Shown here: in pieces, positions 1-10,000 of the stretch
Layout: every line of letters starts with the position of its first letter
Position numbering within the stretch: position 1 is the stretch's first letter
Made by a program: the position numbers and the translations under genes
Assembly: GCA_021300125.1 (NCBI GenBank)
Contig: JAJTHX010000131.1
Coordinates: forward strand, 1 to 11,334
From: Betaproteobacteria bacterium
Lineage (GTDB): Bacteria > Pseudomonadota > Gammaproteobacteria > Burkholderiales > SG8-41
Direction: 5' to 3'
DNA length: 11,334 nt
Notes under the pieces: model-generated
The model's input: the letters and a program-made list of their open reading frames with translations, nothing else
Told to the model about the DNA's origin: nothing
The model's database searches: none

Positions 1-1
1 A

Positions 2-199
2 CCATTAAACACATAATACTAGTAAATTATTCACTCTTTATAACTGTATATTCCAATGTTTCTTTAAGATAATATTATATTTAACGATGAAATCGTCGAT
101 CATCAAAAATTTAGAATTGAACATCCTTTAAGATCTGAACAGCCCTGGCTCCACGAAATATTTTTCCTGCTAAACCAGCAAAACGGAGCCTCTAAATGA
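2..199 (+). CDS. Possible coding fragment at left edge
   Basis: The plus-strand frame beginning at base 2 is open to TGA 197-199 when TAA/TAG are read as Gln. It reads plausibly (LYIPMFLQDNIIFNDEIVDH, then EQPWLHEIFFLLNQQ). It could be the C-terminal end of a gene entering from the left, or an exon of the gene that continues at 275. No GT lies between about 97 and 244 to place a canonical splice donor before the TGA. Five of the first 23 codons are TAA/TAG, more than expected for real coding sequence, so the part before about position 45 is doubtful. Confidence 0.25.
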
Positions 200-274
200 G
201 CGCAAGCAGGGCCTAGCCATATTGCCTATCCTCCCCAAGAAAAGGTAGAACCTCATACGCACACGCCAACTTGA

Positions 275-607
275 AGCACTCCGTTAAAAGTAGAACAAGA
301 TGCTTGCTTTCTATTTCTATCAGAAATCTCTCTCTTCCAATCAGGCCTTCCGCGAGGCTAAACGTAAGTATTCAGTAGGCAACAGCAGGGTAAAAGTCTG
401 TTAAAAATAAAATTGCAGCAAGAGCACGAGGCCAATAAACCACTACAGTTTCATGCAAATGAAGAACACAATCTCCGAGAAGGCAAAATACCTCAACGAT
501 GCCTCACTCAATTAGTTTAAAGTGAAGAAGGTGATTCTCTCTTGAATGATTCATTCGATCTCTATTTCTTCATCACCTCTCATCTTAGCTTAAAATTGGG
601 CTAGCCA
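275..607 (+). CDS. Possible upstream exon of the same plus-strand gene
   Basis: With TAA/TAG as Gln, the frame starting at 275 has no TGA until 647-649. It gives a protein-like, Gln-rich sequence (VFSRQQQGKSLLKIKLQQEH, then SEEGDSLLNDSFDLYFF and KLGQP). A GTAATA at 608 falls exactly on a codon boundary, and removing 608-660 would continue into the downstream frame. The upstream limit is uncertain: TGA codons occur in this frame at 197-199 and 272-274. The product is not recognised. Other frames here are also partly open, so this is tentative. Confidence 0.3.
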
Positions 608-660
608 GTAATATTGACTAAATTTTCTAAGATGGATGTAATATTATGAACATACTAAAG
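608..660 (+). other. Candidate short intron
   Basis: This 53-nt, AT-rich stretch starts GTAATATT and ends TACTAAAG. It is phase 0, and its removal links the open frame 275-607 to the open frame 661-1008. It contains the TGA (647-649) that would otherwise end the upstream frame. The length suits ciliate introns, but the 3' end is AAG rather than the usual TAG/CAG. A shorter alternative, GT at 638 to AG at 660 (23 nt), preserves the same frame. Confidence 0.25.
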
Positions 661-1008
661 AAACTGAGAGCGAAGGAAGAGGAAGGAGAGAGCACCATCA
701 AAAAGGAAACCAACGTCCTTTCCAAAAGAATGAGCACCATATGCTCAGAACTGAAACACCCAAAAGAGAACGTGTTCTATCTCATTGACTACGAGTTTCG
801 CTAAGATTCAGTTTGGTGTATCATGACTAAGTCACTGAAAGACCCTTGTGAAGTAGCAAAGACAGTATGGGTTGCCAAAGCGCCTTCAAGACTGGTTTTG
901 AAACGTGAATACCTGTTGGTAAACTTCCAAGATTTGCAGGCTAACCATTCTTTTGACTTCCTGAATACCGCTGCAGGCTGTTTTGCCGATGAAATGATAT
1001 TGTGCTGA
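646..1008 (+). CDS. Possible 3' exon of a convergent unknown gene
   Basis: A plus-strand frame from ATG 646-648 to TGA 1006-1008 encodes 120 residues if the single in-frame TAA (802-804) is Gln. The frame is actually open from 550. The product starts lysine/glutamate-rich (LRAKEEEGE) and then becomes a mixed, globular-looking sequence (VFYLIDYEFRQ, KREYLLVNFQDLQ), ending EMILC. It uses TGA as stop, as the giant gene does, and lies tail-to-tail with it across 33 bp. I do not recognise the family. It may be a free-standing small gene starting at 646, or the last exon of a longer gene joined from about 661. A TGA-free run of this length can also arise by chance, so confidence is moderate. Confidence 0.45.
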
Positions 1009-1041
1009 TAAGATATGATTGAGATTGATTTGATCAGATTT
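1009..1041. other. 33-bp gap between convergent stop codons
   Basis: An AT-rich spacer with GATT-like repeats lies between the TGA of the putative plus-strand gene (1006-1008) and the TGA of the giant gene (1042-1044). If both genes are real, their 3' UTRs must overlap each other's coding sequence or be very short. No separate terminator or polyadenylation signal can be identified. Confidence 0.4.
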
Positions 1042-4000
1042 TCAGAAGTATTAAACTTCTATCTTCGACTTCAGGAGGGCAGCCGGATTGGCCACATACT
1101 GTGAGAGATCCTTGGCCTTAATCTCGATCTCCTCCTCGTATTATTCGTACTCAAATTCGATAGGCTCACTCTTGTCATTTACCAATTCGTATTTCTCGCT
1201 TTCTTCCTCTTTGGGGATGGAGAATTTCTGGTCAGGATCAAAGATCTGCCTTAGCATCTTTTTCTTTTCGGCTTTAGACAGTGTTGACTTGCTGTTGAGA
1301 GAGGAAATTTAGGACCTCTAAAAGTATTTTAGTTTATATTTGATGGGCAACTGCGAGTTAGTCTTTTCGTCTTATGTCGGCCTTAGTATAGATTTTGTCT
1401 TCTTATATCCCTTTATCATGCTCTTGAGCGCTTCCTTGGCCTTGGGATCAATCGACCTCACCAGTTTTTTACTCTTGTTCTTGGCAGCTTGGTATTCAGC
1501 ATATTTGGCGGGGAAATTCCTCCTGAATATTTCCGATTCAATCAGGACTAGCCACACCTTTCTGTAGAGATGGACCACGAATGCGAAGATATGATATATA
1601 AAGCTGACGCTAGAGGCTGCGGTTAGATAGTAGATGATGTATTTGCAGAACTCCTCCTTTTCAGCAGCGGTAGCCTTGTTGCGGTCCTTGACCACAAAGA
1701 CAAAGAGTAGAAGCTCCAAGATGATCAGGCAGGCCTCGTGGTAAATGGCAATATAGTTCTTAATGCGGTAGCGTCTGAACTTGAAGGTGTATGGCCTCGC
1801 CTTGCAGAAGTAGAGCAGGGTGAGGGCATTGAGCGCCAAGCAGAGAGCCATCTGGAGAATGGGGTCAGCCTTAGGCAGTGCGATGAATGCGGAGAGGAGG
1901 ATGGCGCGGAGGATGTTGACATTGGGGCAGAGGAGAGAGAAGATGTTGTAGCGATAGATGCACTTGAAGGGGAAGATGTTCTCGTTGTTGATCTTGGGGT
2001 AGTACATGTTCCTCAGGTCTATCTTCTTCTTCTAGGAAAGGAAGACGTTAGTTGAAACCAGATGGTCGGCCTCGTCGTCCTGCAGGATGATGTCTGCCGC
2101 CTTCTTGAGGTTGCTCGACAGGACGGGGTATTCTTGGTAGAAGCTGAGAATGCGATAGAGCACCAATACGAAGATAATAGCAAAGAAGAGGATGAATGCG
2201 TGGGCGAGGATGAGACTGACCTGTGTGAAATCCTCGTAGATGTTGTAATCGCGCAACTGTAGGAAAGCGAAGAAGACAGTGTTTACCATGAACATAGCCA
2301 CCCATTCCAGTATCACCGCGTACTTGAACTTCTCCTACAGCAGGTTTTGGCAAAAGACCCGCACCTTCTTGAAATGGTTCAGCTCAGGAACTGACAACAG
2401 CTTTAGTATTCCCCAAATTATCAAAATGATGAGGAGTGGAGTAAACGCAAACCCTGCATTTCTTAGGAAATTGTAGTCTCCAATGGAGTTGTAGATAGAG
2501 GAAGGTATAGTGGGTCTTAGCACTGGGCTGTTGACTGAAAAGACCCTGGGCAGATAGTGGAGGGTGCTGTACTTGATTCCCATGAAAAGCTTGGTCATCT
2601 GAGGGGGTAGGCTGACCGAGATGAAGTAGTGCAGGTATATTATCTGCAAGAACTTCATGAGTTCGATGTCGAAAATGAAGGAGATGACGCAGATGATGCC
2701 AAGGAAAGTGAAATAAAGTGGGAAATCGTTGGGGGCCTAGTTAATCGATTTAGAGTAAAGATTGTTTGCATCTATTTGCAGTTGGGTCACCAGTGAGGCA
2801 GGCAAGTTGCCATTGCCGTCGATGATGTTTTGTGGATTGGCGATTTATACGTTGATGTTGGTGTTGGTGCTTCCAGGGGGAAAGACGATTTGGATGGTTT
2901 GGGGGTCGATTACGATGATCTGGTAGCCTGTAACACCCGACGATTGCAGCAATCTTCTACCACTGGAGGTGATGGAGAAGGTGTTGTAGAGGTTGCCGGT
3001 AAAGCTGACCGCGTTACTGAAGCTCATGAACACTGAGGTCTGTCCTCCCACGTTGGTGACGTTAGAAGAGACTGTCAGTCCCGAGCCACAGGTGTTATTG
3101 CAAGCTACGCAAACCCTGTTGATGGTCGGTCGGAAGAAGGTGGGACATTAGAAGACGCATGCTCCTGAAAAGAGGTACCCCCTTGAGCAACTGGTGCAGT
3201 TGGTGGGGGTAACTGAGCAGGTGGCGCAGGAGGAGTTGCATAGCCTGCAGAAGACCACTGAGGCATAGGTGCCATTGGGGCAGGTGCTGGTGCAGGTGGA
3301 GTTATCAGTGTTGAAGTAGGATATGGTGGTGGAGTTCATGTTACAGAAGCCGAAACAGAAGTTGTTGAAGAGGATAGATGCAGTTACGCAGGTGAGGCAG
3401 TTTCTGAGAGAAGTGCAGGTAACACAGGTGGAGGGACAGGCATCGCAGCGGAAAACTGCGGCATTGGCAAAGGAGCCTATCGCGCATGACGGCACACAGG
3501 TGCGCGTAGAGTTTTGACCAAAGTTAGGCCTGCAGGAAGAGGAAAGCACGCAGTTTCTAGTTGCCGAGTTGGCGTAGTAAAGAAGAGTGCAATTCTAAAC
3601 ACAGGCACCGTTCTGCAGGAAAAACCCCGTGAAGCAGGTCCTGCAGGTAGTAAGCCCGGTGCACGAGCTGCAGGTGCTTGGACAGGGATCGCATTGATGG
3701 TTCTGGAGATTGTTGAAGTAGGGATTGGGGCAGGACGATAGGCAGCTGAAGGTGAGGTCGTATGAGTAGAAGGGGAAAGCGCACTGCTCGGTGCAGGTGT
3801 TGTCGTAGCTGGCAGCGTAGGTCTGAACGAAAGGCGGCACTGCGACCGGACAGCTCGGCAGGCAGGCCACTGACCACTGGTAGGCGTAACTGCCACTAGG
3901 GCATTTTGTAACACATGTTCTCGTCTGGTTATCGGCATAGAGCAGCTGGTTGATGGGGCAGGCAGAAACGCAAGTTCGAGTTGAGGGATCTCCGTAGAAG

Positions 4001-7000
4001 GGGAACGGACAGGTTTGCTTACAAAATTGAGTTGGAATATATGCATAGAATCCCACTGGACAAACAAAGACGCATAGGCGACTTTCCTGCAGAGAGAGAG
4101 AACCATTGGGACAATTTGAAACACAAGTTCTTGTCGTATTTTATCCGTATAGATTAATTGGGCATTGGGAGAGGCAACTTTGGCTGGTATTTTCAGCGTA
4201 CATGAGTGGTTGGTTGGGACATAGAGAGACACATCTTCTGGTGGTCGGGTCAGCGAATGTTCCAACTGAACATCTGATAACGCAGAAGCCAGTGAGGTTG
4301 TCAGTGAAGGTTCCCTCATTGACGTTGCAGCTGCGCACACACAGTCGGGAAGAGTTCTAGCGGTAAAAGCCAGCCACTGGGCAGTTGAACACGCACTACC
4401 TTGTATCTTCGAAAGCGAACATTCCCGGCGGGCATTGCGCAACGCACACCATCAAAACACTATCAGCGAACAGTGCGGGGCTACGAGGGCACTGAGTGAC
4501 GCATGTTCTGCTAGAGTTATCAGCAAATGCTGCATTATAGCAGCTAGCAACACAGGTGCGGGTAGGCAGATAGGCAAAGGTATTGAGTGGACATGTCTTT
4601 ACGCACTCTCGAGTATCGTTTCTCGCGAATCCGGCAATATCAGCAGTGCAGTTGGGCACGCAGAGCAGATTGATATAGTCTGAGAAGAGAGAGGGAGGGC
4701 ATTGAGACACGCATCTCCAGCTGAGGGGGTCCCTTAGAGTTAGCGGTCTGTTCGGACAGGTGAAGACACATCGCCAAGTACTATTTTAGGCGTAGGTTCC
4801 GTTGGGACAAGATGTGACGCAGGTTTTCGAGGAATTGTCAGCATAGGTATTGTTGGGGCAATACTTAACGCACCTGGCAGTCACAAGATTGGCGTAATAG
4901 TTGGGGTAGGAGGGGCAAACCAGGACGCAGCGCATGGTGGAGTTGTCGGCGACATAGGGGCTCACGCAGCTGGCCCTGCAAGTCTTGCTGATGGGTTCAG
5001 CGTAGAGGTCGAAGCGCATGGGGCACACCTGCGTGCAGAGCTGGTTGCGGGGATTGGCGAAGTACAGGTCGGGACAGGAGGAGTTGGCTCCCACGTTGTA
5101 GGTGCACTCCTGGTTAAGCGGATTGCCGAAGGAGTTGGCAGGGCACGTGGGCAGGCAAGTGTTACTGAGTGGGTCTCCGTAGAAGATGGGATCGCTTGAG
5201 CATCGGGCCACACAAAGATTGATAAGTCTGTCGGCGAAGCTCGAGGGAGGGCATGTGCGCTCGCACCGCAGTGTGGAATTGACTCCGAAAAACCCAGTTG
5301 GGCATACTGGCCTACAGAACCTGCTGACTGGATCTGCGTATGTATTATTGCTGCAATTTTGGGTGCAGCTCCTGGTGGCATTGTCTGCGTAGTAGTCGAA
5401 CGCCTGCGGACACCTGGCGACGCAGGTATTAGTGAGGGGGTCTGCGAAGGTCATGGGTTTGGTGGGGCAGGCAGTGAGGCAGGCCCAGGTTTAGCTGTCA
5501 GCGAAGGTGCCGTTAGGGCAGTTTTGCACGCATGTTCTTGAGGAGTTGTCGGCGAAGAGTCCTCCGGTGCAGTTGGCCGCGCAGATACCGTTTATGCCGA
5601 AGAGGGAAGGCACCGCGGGGCATGTATTCATGCATAGCCTTGAAATCGGGTCCGCAAAGGTCCCGAAGGGGCAACTGGAAAGGCAGACTCTATTCGTGAT
5701 ATCGGCATAGAGAATGGGTGAAAGTGGGCAAAGTCTGACACATTTTCGGCTGTTGAACTATCCATAGAAGCCGAGGGGGCATTGGGTGACACATAGGTTG
5801 GTGATATCATCGGCATATCGTTGGGGATTTGTAGAGGGGCACTGATTTTAGTGGCAGAGGAAATTGAACCCGTAAAAGCCTCGTGTGCAGTTGGCGATGC
5901 AGCGTCCAGTGCGTCTGTCTGCGAAGCCGGTCAAGCAAAAGGTGACGCACTGCATGGTCGAGTTTTCGCCAAAAGTTGGAGAGAGACAGGTCTGTTTGCA
6001 TTCACGGTTGTTGGCCGCATCGGCGTACAGTCTGTTGCTGCAGTGGAAGACGCAGGTGCGAGTGAACATATCGCCGAAATAAGGCGGATTGCTTGGGCAT
6101 GTTGTGACGCAAAGATTTGTAGAATTGTCTCCGAAAGTACCGGCGGGACACTACTCCACGCATGACCAAGTATTCCTATCACCAAATAATCCATCAGCAC
6201 ACTTCTGCACACACAGATTGAGAGTGGGGTCTCCAAAGGTGTTGGGTGGACAGCTGGGGGCGCAGATGCGAGTAGTATTAACTCCATAGTAAAGTGGGAC
6301 TGTAGGGCAGGTGGATGCACAAGTCCTCGAGATATTGTTCGCGTACAAGGGGGCAAGGCAGTTAGTGACGCACATCTTGCTGCTCGCATCAGCAAACCTT
6401 TCAGACGCTATATCACAAAAACTGACACATCTGCCCTTTGTGGGATCAGCGAAGAGGCCGGAAGCGCAGCCGGTGGCCACCACGCAGCTCTGTGATTGCT
6501 CGTCGGCGAACAGACTGACTGAAGCAGTGGAGGGACAGGTGTGATAGCAGATCCCATTATAGGCGTAGGTCAGGTTGTAGCATCGACTCACGCACCTCTT
6601 GAGGTGGGGGTCTGCGTTGAGGCCAGTGGGGCAGGCAGTGACGGCCACGCACTTCAGAGTCAGTGGGTCTGCGTACTGAGAGCCGCTGCATGTAGGCGAG
6701 CACACCCTGCTGGTTTAATCAGCGTAGAGTTAGGAGTAGCCGGTGGAGTTGCAGGCAGTGACGCAGGTGCGCGAGTATGGCTCGCCGAAGAGGGAGTTGG
6801 CGGCGGGGCAGACATTTTGGCAGAGGCGGTTGACGCTGTCCCTGAACTGCGATTGCTGGCATTCCTGGTTGCAGGTGTTGTTGACGGTGGAGCCGAAGGT
6901 GCCGTTGGGACAGAGGGTCACGCAGGACATGGTCCTTGTATCTGCGAAATAGCCGGCGGGGCAGATGAATACACAGATGCCGAAGGATTGGGTGGGGGAT

Positions 7001-10000
7001 TTGAAGGTGAACTGTGCGTTGGTGCAGGAGGAGCTGCAGGCGCGGGTGAGGTTGTCGGCGTAGAGGTTGGGCGATATGACGCACTGGGTGACGCAGTATC
7101 TGGAGGTGGGGTTGGCGAAGTAGCCGAAGGGGCAGAATTGCACGCAGGTGCTGTTTGGCTGGAAGGCGAAGTAGCTGGGCGAGCAGGTAGTCACGCACCT
7201 GAAAAGTAGAGGGTCTGCAAAGTATCCCAAAGTGCATGTAGAGACGCAAGAAGGAGGGTTGGTCTGAGTGTCAGCATAGAAGATATTGCTACAGTTGGCC
7301 AGGCACATGCGTTGCCGATTATCAGCGAAATATCCACTGGGGCAGCGTGAAACACACCTCTGGGAGATAGGGTCAGCATAGGTCCCGTTGCTTACTGGAC
7401 AGCTCAGCACGCACCTGCCTGAACTTTGGTCGGCGTAGGTGAGTGGAGCCACTGAGCATTGTGTAACACAGGCCCCCTTTTAGTTGTCTGCAAATCTGTT
7501 GGAAGGACAAGTTGTGAGGCACCTTCTCGATGAATCAGCATAGTAACGTATCGGATTGATTGGGCAGGCAAGCACGCATTTGTAAGTTGTAGGGTCTGAG
7601 AAGTATCCGATTGGGCATGTATTCACACAGGTATGCGTAGTAGTATCAGAATACATATTGAGGGTGCCATTATTCGAACAGTTGAGGACGCAAGCCGATG
7701 AAAGCAGGAAGTAGGGGAAGGGGCAGAATGATACACAAGAAACATTAACGCTGTATTGGTAGGTATTGGTGGGGCAGGTAGCAGTGCAGACGCGGCTTAT
7801 CATATCGAACCAAGGCGCACTGGAGGGGCATGTTGACACACAAGCTCTCACTGGAGATGCTGAGGCGAATGTCATGGGGTTCGAGGGACAGACCAGCACG
7901 CAGGCATGTGATTGGGGATCAGCGAAGTAGGGCGATTGGCAGGTAGCCGTACAGCTGGAATTGAGGATATTGTAAAAAGATCCCACTGCGCAGGAGCTGA
8001 CACAGGTAAGAGTGGCTGCATTCCTGATGAGGCCAGCGGTGCATGAGGCAGAACAAAGTCGAGTGAGAGGGTCGGCGTAGTTGGTGCCGTAGCAGGCAGT
8101 GAGGCACTGGCGGGTAGCCGTGTCTCCAAAAGTTCCGTTCGTGCAGGCGGAAACGCAGGAGGTGGTTTGGTTGTTGGCGAAATGATTGGAGGGGCAGGCT
8201 GAGGGCAGGACGCAGGTCTGGGTGAGGAAGTTGATATAGAAGCCATTGGGGCAGAACATTACGCAATTTTTGCCGGAGATATAGGTATTGTTGGGGCACT
8301 GCGATAGACACGTGAGTGAGTCATCACTAGCATAGGTGTTGTTGGGACATAGGTCTGAGGTAACGCATCTAGAGGTGGCCAAGTTGGCGTAGAGAGTGGC
8401 ATTGGTGGCAGCGTTGAAGGGGCAGACACTGACGCATCGATTGGTAGTGGGGTCAAGGAGGAAGGGACAAGTAGAAACGCAGCTCATATTAGCTTCATTC
8501 ATGAACCCTGTGGGGCATGCAGGCAGGCAAGCAGCGTTGGTGGAGTTTGAACCCCATGCATAAAGGGATTCTGGGAAAGTAGGGCATTCAGAAGTGCAGG
8601 TCATGAGAGTGGGGTTTCGATAGGTTCTGAAGGTGGCGTTGAAGGTGCAGGTCGGCTGGCATGTCCTGTTATTGGCAACGTCTCGGAAAAGTCCACTCGT
8701 CATGCAAGTGGTCACGCAGAGCCTGGTGGGAGATGTCCCTGGGTCTCCGAAGAAGCCAGGCGTGTTAGCGATGGTGACGGGGCAGATATCGATGCAGACT
8801 CTGGTTTCCAGGAAGGCAAAGGTAGGCACTGGGCAGGAGGGTACACAAAGTCTAGTGGTGTTCTAGCCGTAGAAGAGCTGGCTGTTGGAAGAGTTGCTGC
8901 TGCAGAAGTTAGTACAGAGATTGGTGAAATTATCGGCCCACATGCCACTGGGGCAGCTGGTCACTGGGTTGCTGATGCACATCCTGGTCCGAGGGTTACC
9001 CCAAGTCCCAGCCATGCATACCAGCACGCAGGTCCTGTTTAGCTCCACCTGCGCAAAATACCCCGGCGGGCATCGAGTCACGCAGACGTCGGTTGTGTTA
9101 TCGCCAAAGGTGTCGGCTGTGCCGAGGGAGGAGTTGCCGGCGGGGCAGACATACACGCAGAGTTGGGTGGAATTGTCTCGGAAATAGTTGAGCCCGGGGC
9201 AGACAGCAGTGCAGAGCCCTCTTCCGCTGGAGATTTCACCGTAGTATTTGTCGGGGCATTTGGCCACACAGCGATTGGATTTGAAGGGGTCTGCGTAAGA
9301 AAAGTAGGTGGAGTTGTAAGGGCAATGGTAGACGCAGGACTGCGTGATGTTTTCGGCAAGCATAGTGGGCGGGCAGTTGAGGGGGGTGACACAGGTGTAC
9401 GTGATATTCTCAGAGAAGGTGAAGACGGGTGAGGTGGAGCACTGCGAGACGCAGATGTTGAGCTGGCTATCTGCGAAGGACAAAAAGAGGCCGCAGCCTG
9501 AAACCACAAGGCACATGCGGGTGTTGTTTTCGGCGTATAAAGGACTGGGGCATTTGGGGATGCAGTACCAGGTATCATTAAGGCCGTAATTGGGAGAGGT
9601 GCATTTAGGAATGCACATCTTGGTGGCGTTGTCGGCGTAGTAATGCAGTCCTCCCACAGTTTGGCAATGCTGTGGCAGCACGCACATGTTGTTAACTGTG
9701 TTGCCGAAGTATCCAGCAGAGCAGTTGATGGAGGTATTGTAGCATTTGCCAGTTATGGGGTCGCCGAAGAAGCCAGCCCCGCAGTTGGCCATGCAGACCC
9801 TATTGGCGTCCATAGCATAAGAATTGGGAGGACAGTTTCTCAGGCAAACTGGAGAAGTGGTGCTATTCACTCCAAAAGTTCCCAGCGAACAAAGAGTGGT
9901 GCACTGCTGCGTGGCGTTGTCCGCATATTCGAAAACTGAGAAATTGCAGTTAAGGACACAGAGGTTCCTTCGGGTGTCTCCATAGTAGGTGAGCGAGCAG

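Noticed and set aside
1..60. Possible telomeric chromosome end at the left edge
   Set aside because: No C4A4/G4T4 or C4A2-type telomere repeats are present; the AT-rich edge appears to be ordinary internal sequence.
364..418. GTAAGT...GCAG intron-like stretch of 55 nt
   Set aside because: Removing it from the upstream frame leads to TGA at 460-462 within about 14 codons, and it would interrupt the open frame 275-607.
87..545. Alternative plus-strand frame from ATG 87 to TGA 543-545 (152 codons with TAA/TAG as Gln)
   Set aside because: It needs eight reassigned stops in 152 codons and competes with the frame at 275-607, whose sequence looks more protein-like. It cannot be excluded, but is not favoured.
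3477..4442. 321-residue minus-strand ORF in another frame
   Set aside because: It overlaps the repeat frame throughout and is a low-complexity Ala/Pro/Thr/Arg/Ser shadow, whereas the main frame keeps regular cysteine motifs.
6541..7209. 222-residue plus-strand ORF (Gly/Val/Ala/Glu-rich)
   Set aside because: It is an antisense shadow of the cysteine repeats; its composition mirrors the repeat codons and it shows no domain of its own.
1042..8865. Pseudogene or multiple gene fragments on the minus strand
   Set aside because: Every break is TAA or TAG, all fragments share one frame with no frameshift, and cysteine spacing continues across each break.
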